Below are positions 29,885-43,365 of a stretch of 64,000 nucleotides of DNA, one piece after another. The notes below the pieces were generated by a model. The model was not told where the DNA came from and made no database searches. It saw only the letters and a program-made list of their open reading frames with translations. Source of the stretch: Peribacillus sp. FSL H8-0477 (GTDB taxonomy: Bacteria > Bacillota > Bacilli > Bacillales > DSM-1321). Each line of letters starts with the position of its first letter. Position 1 is the stretch's first letter. The position numbers and the translations under genes were made by a program. Location: positions 1,364,001-1,428,000 of the forward strand of contig NZ_JBBODE010000002.1 of assembly GCF_038002765.1 (NCBI RefSeq). The letters are read 5' to 3'.

Positions 29885-32800
29885 AGAGTATTCTTGTCAT
29901 CGGATCGGGTCCAATTGTCATCGGTCAAGCAGCCGAATTTGATTATGCAGGTACACAAGCTTGTATGGCGTTGAAAGAGGAAGGCTATCGTGTCATCCTG
30001 ATTAACTCAAATCCTGCGACCATTATGACAGATAGTGAAATGGCTGATGCAGTTTATATCGAACCGATTACCTTAGAATTTGTCAGCAAAATTATTCGGA
30101 AAGAACGGCCGGACGCACTGCTGCCAACTCTTGGCGGACAAACAGGATTAAACATGGCCATTGAATTAGCGAACGCAGGTGTCCTTGAAGAATGTAACGT
30201 TCAAATTCTTGGTACCAAACTATCAGCGATACATCAAGCGGAAGACCGGGAATTATTCCGAACGCTGATGAATGATCTTGGAGAACCTGTACCGGACAGT
30301 GATATTATCCATTCACTTGAAGAAGCCTACAAATTTGTAGAGCGGGTAGATTATCCGGTCATCGTTCGACCGGCTTTCACCTTAGGCGGTACTGGCGGCG
30401 GGATCTGTTCGACTGAAGAAGAGTTAATTGAAATTGTAAGCGGCGGACTGAAAATTAGTCCTGTTCACCAGTGTTTACTTGAAAAAAGTATAGCTGGATT
30501 TAAGGAAATCGAATACGAGGTAATGCGTGATGCAAATGATAATGCAATTGTTGTATGTAATATGGAAAATTTCGACCCTGTCGGTGTACATACTGGAGAT
30601 TCAATCGTTACAGCACCTAGTCAAACCCTAAGCGACCGGGAGTACCAGATGCTTAGAAATACGTCACTAAAGATTATTCGTGCCTTGAAAATTGAAGGTG
30701 GGTGTAACGTTCAACTTGCGCTTGATCCCTACAGCTATCAATATTACGTGATAGAAGTGAATCCGCGGGTCAGCCGCTCCTCTGCCCTTGCCTCGAAAGC
30801 TACAGGATACCCGATCGCTAAGCTTGCTGCAAAAATAGCTGTCGGACTAACCCTCGATGAAATGATGAACCCGGTTACAGAGAAAACATATGCAAGCTTT
30901 GAGCCGGCTCTCGATTATGTAGTTACAAAAATTCCACGCTGGCCGTTTGATAAATTTGAATCGGCAAATCGAACTCTTGGTACACAAATGAAAGCGACTG
31001 GAGAAGTCATGGCGATAGGACGGACGTTTGAGGAGTCCATTTTAAAAGCGGTTCGATCACTTGAAGCGGGGATTTATCATCTTGAATTAAACGAAGATGT
31101 TGAGGATGAATTGATCGAAAAACGGATTAGGAAAGCAGGAGATGAACGGTTATTCTATATCGGTGAAGCATTAAGAAGGGGAGTCACCATTGAAACCATT
31201 CATGAATGGAGCCAGATTGATTCCTTCTTTTTATCTAAACTGAGGAACATTGTTGACTATGAAGAAATCCTTCAAGCGAATCCATTTACTGTAGAGGTAT
31301 TGAAGACAGCTAAAAGAATGGGTTTCTCTGATAAAAAAATCGCTTCCCTTTGGAATGAAAAAGAAAAAAACGTTTACGACTGGCGCACAGCTCAAGGAAT
31401 AATCCCGGTTTATAAAATGGTCGACACATGTGCGGCAGAATTTGAATCGGAAACACCCTATTTTTATGGGACTTATGAAGATGAAAATGAATCCATCGTA
31501 ACCAAACGCGAAAGCGTCGTTGTCTTAGGGTCAGGTCCTATCAGAATTGGTCAGGGAGTAGAGTTTGACTATGCTACCGTTCATTCGGTTTGGGCGATTA
31601 AGGAAGCAGGTTACGAAGCGATCATTATAAACAATAATCCAGAGACCGTATCTACTGATTTTAGTATCTCGGATAAGCTCTATTTTGAGCCGCTAACGAT
31701 TGAAGATGTCATGCACGTGATTGATTTGGAGAAACCACTAGGTGTTATTGTCCAATTTGGCGGACAGACAGCTATTAATCTAGCAGACCAGCTGGAAGAA
31801 CATGGTGTGAAGATTTTAGGGACATCTTTAGAAGATATTGACTGTGCAGAGAATCGGGATAAATTTGAACATGCATTAAAGACACTAGGCATTCCACAAC
31901 CTGAAGGGAAAACTGCTGTGGCAATAGAAGAGGCAGTGGAAATTGCCAATGAAATCGGCTACCCGGTTTTAGTTCGTCCTTCGTATGTGTTAGGCGGTCG
32001 AGCAATGGAAATTGTTTATAAAGAAGAAGAATTAATACATTATATGAAGCATGCTGTGAAGATCAACCCTGAACACCCAGTGTTAATTGACCGCTACTTA
32101 ACAGGGAAAGAAATAGAAGTGGACGCCATTTCAGATGGGGTAAATGTCGTGATTCCCGGTATTATGGAGCATATTGAACGGGCCGGAGTCCATTCCGGAG
32201 ATTCGATTGCGGTCTATCCGCCGCAAAGTCTTACAGCGAAACAGAAGGCCGCAATCGTTGATTATACTATCCAGCTTGCTAGAGGGTTGAAGATCATAGG
32301 CTTACTAAACATCCAATATGTTATTAGTAAAGAAGAAATATTTTGTATTGAGGTGAATCCACGATCAAGTAGGACCGTCCCTTTTATCAGTAAGATTACT
32401 AATATTCCAATGGCAAACTTGGCTACGAAAGTTATCCTTGGATCTTCCTTAACATCCCTTGGCTATCAAACGGGCTTAGTACCGGAGAAAGCTGGCGTTT
32501 ATGTAAAGGTTCCTGTCTTCTCCTTTGCTAAATTACGGAGGGTAGATATCACATTGGGCCCTGAAATGAAATCGACAGGTGAAGTAATGGGTAAAGATAC
32601 AACGCTTGAAAAAGCTCTATATAAAGGGTTAGTTGCTTCAGGTATAAAAATTAAGGAATATGGTGCGGTACTGTTAACGATTGCAGACAAGGATAAAGAA
32701 GAAGCACTTCAGTTAGCACGTCGTTTTCATAACATTGGATACAGGCTGATTGCTACAAGCGGAACGGCACAAATGCTGAAGGCTGCTGACATCCCGACAG

Positions 32801-33062
32801 AAATTGTCGAGAAAATCGATTCAACTGAGCATAACTTACTTGATGTCATTCGTAATGGAGAAGCACAGCTTGTTATTAATACACTGACTAAAGGTAAACA
32901 ACCTTTAAGAGATGGCTTTAGAATCCGCCGTGAAGCAGTTGAAAACGGCATCCCATGTATGACCTCTCTTGATACGGCGGAAGCTATTTTACGAGTGTTT
33001 GAGTCTATGACGTTCACAGCGGAAACAATGGGGAAATCAGAGACTCATGAGGTGGTTCATTT

Positions 33063-33066
<4 letters not shown>
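29863..33066 (+). CDS. pyrAB: Carbamoyl-phosphate synthase, pyrimidine-specific, large subunit
   Basis: Makes carbamoyl phosphate from bicarbonate, ammonia and two ATP. It has 1067 residues in two homologous ATP-grasp halves, each opening with a similar motif ([21 protein letters not shown] near residue 9 and [19 protein letters not shown] near 555), plus an allosteric MGS-like domain at the C-terminus (about 930-1060, with IATSGTAQ). It overlaps pyrAA by 22 bp and pyrK by 4 bp. AGGGGGAAC precedes the ATG. Confidence 0.97.
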
Positions 33067-34753
<1,687 letters not shown>

Positions 34754-34754
34754 T

Positions 34755-35471
34755 TTGAATAACGCTCTTATCGTTGCGCTTGATTTCTCTGGAGCAACAG
34801 AAACCCTTACTTTTTTAGATCAGTTTGAAGAAGAAAAACTGTTTGTGAAGATTGGGATGGAATTATTTTACATTACTGGACCTTCTATAATAGGACGCAT
34901 TAAGGAACGTGGACATGGGGTATTTCTTGATTTAAAACTTCATGATATCCCCCATACCGTTATGAAAGCCATGAAGAATCTCGCTCTACTTGATGTAGAT
35001 TTAGTCACGGTTCATGCAGCTGGCGGTAAACTAATGATGGAAGCTGCACTTGAAGGGCTTGAGGCTGGAACGCCAGCAGGAAATAAGCGCTCAGGATGTA
35101 TTGCCGTTACACAGTTAACCAGTACATCTGAACGGCAGATGAACCAGGAACAATTCATAAAAGGGAAGCTTGAAGATTCTGTGCTTCACTATGCTTCACT
35201 TACCAAACAAGCGGGACTGGACGGAGTCGTTTGTTCCACCCATGAAGCAGGGCGAATACATACAGAGGTTGGATCAGGCTTTCTAACGGTTACACCAGGG
35301 ATTAGACTTGTATCTGGAAATCATCATGATCAAAAGCGGGTTGCTACTCCAGAAGAGGCTAGAAGGCTTGGAGCAGATGCGATAGTCGTCGGCCGAGCGA
35401 TTACAGAAGATAATAATCCATTGCGGGCCTATCGTACGGTCCTGCAAGCATGGGAGGGTGTATTACGATGA
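34755..35471 (+). CDS. pyrF: Orotidine 5'-phosphate decarboxylase
   Basis: Decarboxylates OMP to UMP. It has 238 residues and the catalytic [13 protein letters not shown] motif (Asp-Lys-Asp array, about residues 56-68); GIRL and a C-terminal VVGRAI phosphate-binding motif are also present. The start is TTG 34755, immediately after the pyrD stop, with GGAAGGAG upstream. It overlaps pyrE by 4 bp. Confidence 0.96.
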   Translation: MNNALIVALDFSGATETLTFLDQFEEEKLFVKIGMELFYITGPSIIGRIKERGHGVFLDLKLHDIPHTVMKAMKNLALLDVDLVTVHAAGGKLMMEAALEGLEAGTPAGNKRSGCIAVTQLTSTSERQMNQEQFIKGKLEDSVLHYASLTKQAGLDGVVCSTHEAGRIHTEVGSGFLTVTPGIRLVSGNHHDQKRVATPEEARRLGADAIVVGRAITEDNNPLRAYRTVLQAWEGVLR

Positions 35472-36100
35472 AACAACATATTGCCGCACAATTACTAGAA
35501 ATAAAAGCTGTGTTCTTGCAGCCGAATAATCCATTTAAGTGGTCGTCTGGGATTCAATCCCCCATTTATTGTGATAATCGATTAACGCTATCATACCCTG
35601 CTGTACGAAAGGAAATCGCTAGCGGGCTGCAGCAATTAATCGAAGAGTACTATGGTGAGGCAGAACTCATTGCTGGTACAGCTACCGCAGGAATTCCCCA
35701 TGCAGCATGGGTCAGTGATTTAATGAATCTGCCTATGTGCTATGTACGCTCTAAATCAAAAGGCCATGGCAAAGGCAATCAAATCGAAGGAAGAACAAGA
35801 CAAGGGCAAAAAGTCGTAGTAGTTGAAGATTTAATTTCAACTGGAGGAAGCGTGATTACTGCTGTGGAAGCCCTTCGCGAAGCCGGATGCGAAGTACTAG
35901 GGGTTGTCTCCATATTCACCTATGAATTGCAGAAAGGCATAGAAAAACTAGAAGCAAGCGGGATAAAAAATCATTCATTAAGCGACTATTCGACACTTAT
36001 TAAGGTCGCTGCTGAAAAGAATTACATCGCCCCTGCTGAGATTGAACGATTAACAAAATGGAAACAAAACCCTGAGGACACCTCTTGGATTACCGGCTGA
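35468..36100 (+). CDS. pyrE: Orotate phosphoribosyltransferase
   Basis: Joins orotate and PRPP to give OMP. It has 210 residues, with the PRPP-binding motif [15 protein letters not shown] (about residue 117) and an N-terminal [16 protein letters not shown] substrate loop. ATG 35468 overlaps the pyrF stop; the open frame from 35450 is shadowed by pyrF and lacks a ribosome binding site of its own, whereas GGAGGGTG precedes 35468. Last gene of the operon, followed by a terminator. Confidence 0.96.
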   Translation: MKQHIAAQLLEIKAVFLQPNNPFKWSSGIQSPIYCDNRLTLSYPAVRKEIASGLQQLIEEYYGEAELIAGTATAGIPHAAWVSDLMNLPMCYVRSKSKGHGKGNQIEGRTRQGQKVVVVEDLISTGGSVITAVEALREAGCEVLGVVSIFTYELQKGIEKLEASGIKNHSLSDYSTLIKVAAEKNYIAPAEIERLTKWKQNPEDTSWITG

Positions 36101-36110
36101 CCTAAATATA

Positions 36111-36144
36111 AGAAAAGATCAGCTGCAAAGCTGGTCTTTTCTTG
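36111..36144 (+). terminator. Terminator of the pyr operon
   Basis: A near-symmetric stem AAGAAAAGATCAGCT / AGCTGGTCTTTTCTT with a short loop and T-rich end. Confidence 0.8.
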
Positions 36145-36173
36145 TTAAAATCAGATACCCCAAAGGGTATTTT

Positions 36174-36297
36174 AGACGCGAAAATAATGCCCAGACGGGA
36201 TTACGCTGCCTCTAGACGGGAATAAGCATGTATCTGACGGGATTATCACGATCTCAGACGGGAATATACTCACTCCAGACGGGATTAACAGCCGGAT
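36174..36297. repeat. Five-copy 21-bp-period repeat with AGACGGGA core
   Basis: The 8-bp core AGACGGGA (TGACGGGA in copy 3) occurs at 36193, 36214, 36235, 36256 and 36277, exactly 21 bp apart each time. The core is followed alternately by TTA and ATA. The other ~10 bases of each unit are not conserved. A degenerate copy, AGACGCGA, lies at 36174. The array fills the gap between the pyr terminator and the rqcH terminator, together with A-rich sequence (36298-36389) in which I see nothing else. The minus-strand frame translates it as [I/F]PSxxxx heptads, but there is no sign that it is a gene. Confidence 0.85.
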
Positions 36298-36389
36298 AAG
36301 CATAAAAATAGATAAAATACCCCCTCCCTGCATATCAAAACACAAAGAATTGCGACACAGTTTCAACAACCCCTATAGCCCAAGAATGC

Positions 36390-36422
36390 AAAAGGCTGTT
36401 GAGAAGTACTCAACAGCCTTTT
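36390..36422 (-). terminator. Terminator of rqcH (bidirectional hairpin)
   Basis: AAAAGGCTGTTGAG / CTCAACAGCCTTTT forms a perfect 14-pair stem. On the minus strand it ends rqcH, 4 bp after its stop; by symmetry it could also stop transcripts leaking from pyr. Confidence 0.85.
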
Positions 36423-36426
36423 AACA

Positions 36427-38142
36427 TTATTTATTTTCATTTTTTAAAGCGATGACACCATCTGCATCAGGCGTTACATAGACTGTCTGCTGGTTATCAT
36501 AGATAACAAATCCAGGCTTTGAGCCATTTGGCTTTTTAACGTGACGGACTTTGGTGTAATCGACCGGTACGGAGCTGGAATCTTTAGCTTTACTGAAGTA
36601 AGCCGCTAACATGGCTGCTTCAAGAATGGTTTGGTCACTGGGGTTTTCACTCCGAATCACAACGTGAGAGCCCGGAATATCTTTGGTATGGAACCATAGT
36701 TCGTCTCGGCGGGCAAATTTATTTGTTAGATAATCATTTTGTTTGTTATTTTTACCTACAAAAATTTCGTCTCCAGCACTTGAGTAATAGGTTTCGAGCT
36801 GTGGCTTAGCATTAGCTGATTTTTTCATACCCTTTTTCTGTTTTTTACGGATATACCCTTCTTCTTGTAACTCTTCACGTATTTCTTCAATATCTCTCGG
36901 TGATGCAGATTGAAGCTGCTGATAGAGCATTTCAAAATAATTCAATTCATGTTCAGCTTTTTCAATTTGCTCTAGGACAAAACCAACGGCATTCTTGGAT
37001 TTTTGATATTTAGAAAAATACTTTTGTGCGTTATCTGAAGGTGACAGCTGCGGGTTCAGTGGAATCGTTACGAAAGAAGCTTCTTCGTAATAATTCGCGA
37101 CTGTAATATCTTTCATTCCTCGTTTCATCTGATAGAGGTTAGCTGTTAATAGTTCACCAAACAGCTGATATTCTTCACCGCGTTCTGTATCCTTTAATGT
37201 TTTTTTCAGCTTGCCAATTTTTTTTTCATTCTTTTCTAATTCATTTGATACGAATCGTTCCAAATCTTGTCCTTGTTGTTTAACGCGATCTCGCGCCGCT
37301 TTTCCAAAATAGTAGCGATCTAACAACTCGCTGAGAGTGGAGAACGACTTCACGTCCGTACCAAGGTGTTCTAGTGGAATCATATAAAACGCTTGTTTTC
37401 CATCGGCATTCATTAGGGACGGGGAATATTCCTTAGTAGAAAGCGTATGAATTAAAGAGATGAAAGCATTAGGAAGAGTTGTACTATTAGCTAATCCAGC
37501 ACGATAGACGACCTCAAGGGCAAACATTGGGGAGATACCGGTAAATGCTCCAACCAGCTGTTTATTTAATTTCCCGCTGTTAAAATCAATTGCTTGACCG
37601 ATTGTTTCCGCAGTGGCTGTGAATGGGTCTGCTTTCTCCTGTGTTGGCGGAGCAATATATTCTTGTCCAGGAAGGATCGACCGGTAGCTATTCACAGCAG
37701 AGGATACATGTTTAATACTGTCGAGAATCATATTTCGCTCTTTATCAATTAAAATGATATTGCTGTGGCGGCCCATAATTTCGATGATAAGTAGTTTTTT
37801 TGATAAATCCCCGAGTTCATTTCGTCCAGAAACCTCTAGAGTAATCATCCGATCAAGCCCTGTTTGGTAGATATCGTCGATTGTATATCCTTCAAGATGC
37901 TTCCGAAGCAGCATACAAAACATTGGCGGCTCTTTCGGATTTTCATATTCTTCCTCAGTGATTTGAGCTCTTGCGTAACTTGGGTGTGCTGAGAGTAACA
38001 GCTTATAATTTTTGCGTCCTGAACGAACGACAAGAATTAATTCATTTTTATAAGGCTGATGTACTTTACTAATTCTTCCACCTTTGAGTACTGTTGAAAT
38101 TTCTTCTGTCATTGCTTTTGTAAATAACCCATCAAAAGACAT
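36427..38142 (-). CDS. rqcH: Ribosome quality control protein RqcH (NEMF/Rqc2 homologue)
   Basis: Binds stalled 50S subunits and adds C-terminal alanine tails to nascent chains using tRNA-Ala; older names are YloA and FbpA-like. It has 571 residues: NFACT-N domain (1-~175), helix-hairpin-helix and coiled-coil middle (about 180-430) and NFACT-R domain ([16 protein letters not shown]). Asp97-Arg98 (in TGLDRMI) fall at exactly the positions reported as essential for tRNA binding. GGGAG lies ahead of the ATG on the minus strand. It is divergent from the ATPase gene and convergent with pyr. Confidence 0.93.
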   Translation of the reverse strand: MSFDGLFTKAMTEEISTVLKGGRISKVHQPYKNELILVVRSGRKNYKLLLSAHPSYARAQITEEEYENPKEPPMFCMLLRKHLEGYTIDDIYQTGLDRMITLEVSGRNELGDLSKKLLIIEIMGRHSNIILIDKERNMILDSIKHVSSAVNSYRSILPGQEYIAPPTQEKADPFTATAETIGQAIDFNSGKLNKQLVGAFTGISPMFALEVVYRAGLANSTTLPNAFISLIHTLSTKEYSPSLMNADGKQAFYMIPLEHLGTDVKSFSTLSELLDRYYFGKAARDRVKQQGQDLERFVSNELEKNEKKIGKLKKTLKDTERGEEYQLFGELLTANLYQMKRGMKDITVANYYEEASFVTIPLNPQLSPSDNAQKYFSKYQKSKNAVGFVLEQIEKAEHELNYFEMLYQQLQSASPRDIEEIREELQEEGYIRKKQKKGMKKSANAKPQLETYYSSAGDEIFVGKNNKQNDYLTNKFARRDELWFHTKDIPGSHVVIRSENPSDQTILEAAMLAAYFSKAKDSSSVPVDYTKVRHVKKPNGSKPGFVIYDNQQTVYVTPDADGVIALKNENK

Positions 38143-38224
38143 ATATGTAACTCCCTATTCGTAATTTAGTCGTTGCTTACTATTCGGCCTAGGTCATTCT
38201 TTTTTAATCCTACTATCCATTGTA

Positions 38225-38253
38225 ATTATAGCATGTTTTAGGACGAGTCTGAA
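38225..38253 (-). promoter_or_regulatory. Predicted sigma-A promoter of rqcH
   Basis: On the minus strand: TTCAGA (38253-38248), a 17-bp spacer and extended -10 TGCTATAAT (TATAAT at 38230-38225), about 80 bp before the rqcH start. Confidence 0.6.
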
Positions 38254-38384
38254 TAAGCATGGAAGAAGAGAGCTGCCGAAGAAAGACATCCGAAAGGCGT
38301 AATGTGTATGAAGGATCTGACCGCTGCGCTTTTTAGGTTAGAAATGGAGATAAGTAATCTATGTAGAGGATGTGTGATACTCAA

Positions 38385-41060
38385 ATGACGTTCCGCGAAA
38401 TGAATATTGTAGATTTGGAAACTGCTCTTCAAACTGACAAAGATGTTGGGATAACGGAAACGGAAGCTAGAAAAAGGCAGAATGAGCAGGGCTTTAATGA
38501 ATTGCAAGCTGGAGAAAAACAGTCGGTTATCCTGCTTTTCTTTGCACAGTTTAAGGATTTCATGGTGCTTGTGCTCCTTGCAGCGACCTTAATCTCTGGG
38601 CTCCTTGGTGAATATATTGATGCAATAGCGATAATAGCAATCATTTTAATGAATGGTCTGCTTGGGTTTTATCAGGAACGCCGTGCTGAGAAGTCTCTAG
38701 ATGCGTTGAAGGAAATGGCTGCACCGCAGATTTACGTTCTTCGAGATGGGGAATGGAGGAAGATTCCATCACGTGAAGCGGTTGTAGGAGATATCATTAA
38801 GTTTATAAGCGGCGATCGGATTGGTGCGGATGTACGACTGATTGAAGCATACAGTCTTGAAATTGAAGAATCAGCTTTGACCGGAGAATCTGTTCCATCG
38901 GTTAAACAATCTGAATCACTTCATTTTCCTGCTGAAGGCATTGGTGATGAAGAAAATATGGCTTTCATGGGTACGATGGTTTCACGCGGAAGCGGGATAG
39001 GGATTATTGTTGGTACAGGCATGAATACAGCAATGGGGAAAATTGCTGATTTGCTTCAATCAGCAGAGACACAGGATACCCCCCTTCAGCTCAGGCTTGA
39101 ACAGCTCGGGAAAATTTTAATAACAACGGCACTGTTTTTGACTCTTGTTGTCGTTGTTACTGGGATCTTACAAGGAAACCCCTTGTATACGATGTTCTTA
39201 GCCGGAGTTTCATTAGCTGTTGCAGCCATTCCAGAAGGGTTACCGGCCATTGTTACAGTTGCGCTTTCTCTAGGTGTTCAACGAATGATTAAGAAGAATG
39301 CGATCGTTCGAAAACTGCCAGCAGTAGAGACGCTAGGGTGTGCTTCAGTCATCTGTTCAGATAAAACAGGAACCATGACCCAAAATAAAATGACGGTCAC
39401 ACATCTTTGGAGCGGCGGGAGTACTTGGCAAGTTACGGGAACTGGGTATTCACCTTCAGGAGAGTTTTACTACGGTGAACGAGCCGTGCAGCCAAAGGGG
39501 AATAAAACGCTCTTTCAGCTCCTGACATTTGGTATGCTTTGTAATAATTCTGAGCTAATTCTAAAAAAAGATCGATTTACTTTGAACGGAGATCCGACAG
39601 AGGGGGCAATGTTAGTTGCTGCTATGAAAGCAGGGCTGAATCGGGAAAATGTATTTGAACAGTTTACAATCGTAAAGGAATTTCCATTTGACTCTACACG
39701 TAAAATGATGAGTGTAATTGTTAAGGATAGCCAAGGAAAGCATTTTGTTGTAGCGAAGGGTGCACCTGACGTGATGATTTCACATAGCAGTTCGATTCTC
39801 TGGCAAGAACGAGTCGTTCGTATCAGTGAGTATCAAACACAGATTCAGGAAGCAATTACCGGTCTTGCACAGCAGGCGCTCCGAACAATTGCGATTGGGT
39901 ATAAGCCCATTCCGCCGGGAACGGTTCTACTCCATGAATCCGAGGCTGAGAGTGATTTAATATACTTTGGTCTTCACGGAATGATTGATCCTCCCCGTCC
40001 AGAGGTGAAGGAAGCCGTGAAAGAGGCTAGGGAAGCAGGAATCAAGACGGTAATGATTACTGGCGACCATGTTGCGACTGCCAAAGCTATTGCTGGACAA
40101 TTGGGTATCTTAAGAGGTAATGAAAGAGTGTTAGAAGGCAAAGAATTAGCTGAAATGACAGTTGACCAGCTAGAAGACATTGTTGAGGATGTAGCAGTCT
40201 TTGCCAGAGTATCTCCGGAGCATAAGTTGAAAATTGTTCGTGCCTTGCAAAACAATGGACATATTGTAGCCATGACCGGTGATGGCGTAAATGATGCCCC
40301 TGCTATAAAAGCAGCAGATATAGGTATTTCCATGGGGATTACCGGTACGGATGTTGCGAAAGAAGCCTCCTCCTTAATTTTACTTGATGATAATTTTGCA
40401 ACCATTAAAGCAGCAATCAAGGAAGGCCGAAACATTTATGAAAATATTCGTAAATTTATCCGTTACTTGTTAGCATCAAATGTGGGCGAAATTTTGGTCA
40501 TGTTTTTTGCGATGGTAGGTGGATTGCCGCTCCCTTTGATTCCAATTCAAATTCTTTGGGTAAACCTTGTAACAGATGGTCTGCCAGCAATGGCTTTAGG
40601 GCTTGATAAAGCGGAAAGTGATGTCATGAAGAGGGACCCTAGGGATCCGAAGGAAGGGGTATTCGCTAGAGGACTGGGATGGAAGATTATTTCGAGAGGG
40701 TTTCTAATTGGGATCTCGACATTGATTGCGTTTATCGTCATTTATAAAAACAACCCGGATAATCTTGTTTATGCTCAAACCATTGCTTTTACAACATTAG
40801 TTTTAGCTCAGCTGATTCATGTGTTTGATTGTCGAAGTGAGCGATCTATCTTTTCACGAAATCCATTTGGTAATAAGTACCTCGTTGGAGCTGTACTTTC
40901 TTCTATGGTTTTATTGTTGGTCGTCATTTATTACCCGCCTCTGCAGATGATTTTCCATACTGTACCGATTGCACCGCGGGATTGGCTGCTCGTTACAGGG
41001 ATGGCATCTATTCCAACTTTTTTACTGGCAGGTTCTATTTTAATAAGAAAAACAAGGTAA
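38385..41060 (+). CDS. yloB: Cation-transporting P-type ATPase, Ca2+ type (YloB)
   Basis: P2A-type (SERCA-like) ATPase that exports Ca2+ in relatives. It has 891 residues: N-terminal cation ATPase domain, TGES actuator motif (LTGESVPS, about residue 165), PEGLPAIV in the membrane ion site, phosphorylation motif DKTGTMT (about residue 325), ATP-binding KGAPD, TGDGVND hinge and six C-terminal membrane segments with NLVTDGLPA. The frame is open from ATG 38370, but ATG 38385 gives the family start (TFREM). It stands alone, with a terminator after it. Confidence 0.9.
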   Translation: MTFREMNIVDLETALQTDKDVGITETEARKRQNEQGFNELQAGEKQSVILLFFAQFKDFMVLVLLAATLISGLLGEYIDAIAIIAIILMNGLLGFYQERRAEKSLDALKEMAAPQIYVLRDGEWRKIPSREAVVGDIIKFISGDRIGADVRLIEAYSLEIEESALTGESVPSVKQSESLHFPAEGIGDEENMAFMGTMVSRGSGIGIIVGTGMNTAMGKIADLLQSAETQDTPLQLRLEQLGKILITTALFLTLVVVVTGILQGNPLYTMFLAGVSLAVAAIPEGLPAIVTVALSLGVQRMIKKNAIVRKLPAVETLGCASVICSDKTGTMTQNKMTVTHLWSGGSTWQVTGTGYSPSGEFYYGERAVQPKGNKTLFQLLTFGMLCNNSELILKKDRFTLNGDPTEGAMLVAAMKAGLNRENVFEQFTIVKEFPFDSTRKMMSVIVKDSQGKHFVVAKGAPDVMISHSSSILWQERVVRISEYQTQIQEAITGLAQQALRTIAIGYKPIPPGTVLLHESEAESDLIYFGLHGMIDPPRPEVKEAVKEAREAGIKTVMITGDHVATAKAIAGQLGILRGNERVLEGKELAEMTVDQLEDIVEDVAVFARVSPEHKLKIVRALQNNGHIVAMTGDGVNDAPAIKAADIGISMGITGTDVAKEASSLILLDDNFATIKAAIKEGRNIYENIRKFIRYLLASNVGEILVMFFAMVGGLPLPLIPIQILWVNLVTDGLPAMALGLDKAESDVMKRDPRDPKEGVFARGLGWKIISRGFLIGISTLIAFIVIYKNNPDNLVYAQTIAFTTLVLAQLIHVFDCRSERSIFSRNPFGNKYLVGAVLSSMVLLLVVIYYPPLQMIFHTVPIAPRDWLLVTGMASIPTFLLAGSILIRKTR

Positions 41061-41076
41061 GGTATGGTATAATTCG

Positions 41077-41114
41077 AAAGGTAGTAGAGTTTCTCTATTA
41101 CCTTTTTATTTTTT
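41077..41114 (+). terminator. Terminator after the Ca2+-ATPase gene
   Basis: The stem AAAGGTAGTAGAG / CTCTATTACCTTT is followed by a T-rich run. Confidence 0.85.
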
Positions 41115-41282
41115 ATAGAAAAGTTAGTCCGTAATCAGGTGCTCAGCTGACGTATATAGGCGGTTTTTACAGGAAAGTGCTTATTTTCATCCGCTGGCTT
41201 ATTTATTGCGGCTTCTTTTGACCAAATAGATTCACAAGACCAAGTCAGGAAACAGTATTATGCATGGAATGGAAGTGGCGCC

Positions 41283-42155
41283 ATGATCGTGAGTATGACA
41301 GGATACGGCCGGGGAAAGGCTGAAGACGGAGATACAAAAGTGACGGTTGAAATGAAAACAGTCAACCATCGTTTTTGTGAGTTTATCATCCGTATGCCGC
41401 GCCAGCTAATGATTCTAGAAGAAAAGGTTAAAAAAAAAGCAAGTCAATATATTAGAAGAGGAAGAGCTGAATTATTTATAACCGTAGAAGGCGAAGGGCT
41501 GGTCACGAAAAAACTGCAGCTTGATTGGAGTTTGACAGAACAATTCTTTTCCCATATGGAAACCGTTCAGACTAAATATGAATTAGCAGGTCCTTCTTTA
41601 CATGACATGCTTCAAGTTGAAAATATTCTTTTTGTGGAAGAAGAAAATAATGAAAATAAAGAGCTCGAAGGTATCTTGTTTTCAGCGCTAACAGAGGCAC
41701 TTGAATCACTTAAAAAAATGAGGAATCAAGAAGGACTAGAATTGATGAATGACTTATCAGATCAAGCAGACAAGGTACATAAAAGCATTACAATCATTAA
41801 GGAATATGCACCAGAGGTCGCCTTACATTATCGTGAAAAGCTAGTTCAACGATTAGCAGAGTTTACTGAAGGGGCGGGAGACGAGAGTCGTTTACTGACA
41901 GAAGTTGCTATCTTAGCAGATAAAGCAGATGTAAATGAAGAGTTAACTAGACTTGAAAGTCACTTGCTTCAATTTTCAGAAACCCTTGAAGTGGATGAAC
42001 CGGTCGGCAGAAAACTTGATTTTCTTGTTCAGGAAATGAATAGAGAAGTCAACACGATTGGATCCAAAGCAAATGATTCACGAATGACCAAAGAAGTGGT
42101 CGAAATGAAAAGTTTACTTGAAAAAATGAAAGAACAGGTGCAAAATATCGAATAG
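41283..42155 (+). CDS. yloC: YicC-family endoribonuclease YloC
   Basis: Member of the YicC/YloC family, now regarded as endoribonucleases. It has 290 residues, with the conserved N-terminal MTGYGRG and MKTVNHRFCEF motifs and C-terminal GRKLDFLVQEMNREVNTIGSKAND, both intact. A coiled-coil-like middle (about 140-230) links them. The ribosome binding site is weak. remA, gmk and rpoZ follow in the conserved order. Its physiological RNA targets are not evident from the sequence. Confidence 0.92.
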   Translation: MIVSMTGYGRGKAEDGDTKVTVEMKTVNHRFCEFIIRMPRQLMILEEKVKKKASQYIRRGRAELFITVEGEGLVTKKLQLDWSLTEQFFSHMETVQTKYELAGPSLHDMLQVENILFVEEENNENKELEGILFSALTEALESLKKMRNQEGLELMNDLSDQADKVHKSITIIKEYAPEVALHYREKLVQRLAEFTEGAGDESRLLTEVAILADKADVNEELTRLESHLLQFSETLEVDEPVGRKLDFLVQEMNREVNTIGSKANDSRMTKEVVEMKSLLEKMKEQVQNIE

Positions 42156-42209
42156 GTTGATTATGAAGAAACGCTCAAGGCCACACTAGATAATGGATGG
42201 AGGATTATA

Positions 42210-42473
42210 ATGTCTATTAAGCTTATGAATATTGGTTTTGGGAATATCGTTTCCGCAAACCGGATTGTGTCGATCGTGAGTCCGGAATCGGCACCAATCA
42301 AGCGAATTATTCAAGATGCCCGCGACCGCGGCTCTTTGATAGATGCTACATATGGCAGAAGAACTAGAGCAGTTATCATAACAGACAGTGATCATGTTAT
42401 TTTATCGGCCGTTCAGCCAGAAACAGTCGCTGCTCGTCTGCATGACAGAGACGACAGCGTGGAAGAGGGGTAA
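42210..42473 (+). CDS. remA: DNA-binding biofilm regulator RemA (YlzA)
   Basis: Small DNA-binding protein of 87 residues that forms rings and activates biofilm matrix and osmoprotection genes in B. subtilis. The strongly conserved core is visible: [26 protein letters not shown] and [18 protein letters not shown] lies 8 bases before the ATG. Only 9 bp separate it from gmk. Confidence 0.95.
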   Translation: MSIKLMNIGFGNIVSANRIVSIVSPESAPIKRIIQDARDRGSLIDATYGRRTRAVIITDSDHVILSAVQPETVAARLHDRDDSVEEG

Positions 42474-43097
<624 letters not shown>

Positions 43098-43099
43098 TT

Positions 43100-43306
43100 A
43101 TGTTATATCCATCTATTGATTCATTGTTATTGAAAATTGATTCTAAATACTCATTGGTGTCTGTTGCAGCGAAACGTGCACGTCAAATGCAAATCAGTAA
43201 AGACTGCCGAATTGACAAGCCAGTTTCTCATAAGCCTGTCGGTCGTGCGTTAGAAGAAATCTATACAGATGTTTTAACGTATGATAATTCATTCGAAGGA
43301 AAATAA
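43100..43306 (+). CDS. rpoZ: RNA polymerase omega subunit
   Basis: 68-residue omega subunit that helps RNA polymerase assembly. It shows the [28 protein letters not shown] core and the [14 protein letters not shown]-terminal segment. Its ribosome binding site lies in the end of gmk (CTGGAGGCTG). It is followed by a 253-bp spacer with a terminator-like structure before coaBC. Confidence 0.95.
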   Translation: MLYPSIDSLLLKIDSKYSLVSVAAKRARQMQISKDCRIDKPVSHKPVGRALEEIYTDVLTYDNSFEGK

Positions 43307-43365
43307 TTAGTAAGGTTGGTCCTGGGACAGAAATGTCTCGACTGATTCTATACGGGTAAGTTGGG

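Noticed and set aside
36193-36284. 21-bp array as a CRISPR
   Set aside because: The repeats are 8-11 bp and the spacers about 10 bp, far below CRISPR sizes, and no cas gene is nearby.
36172-36369. Minus-strand open frame with [I/F]PSxxxx heptads
   Set aside because: The heptads are the translation of the 21-bp DNA repeat; there is no credible ribosome binding site, and the frame merges with a terminator region.
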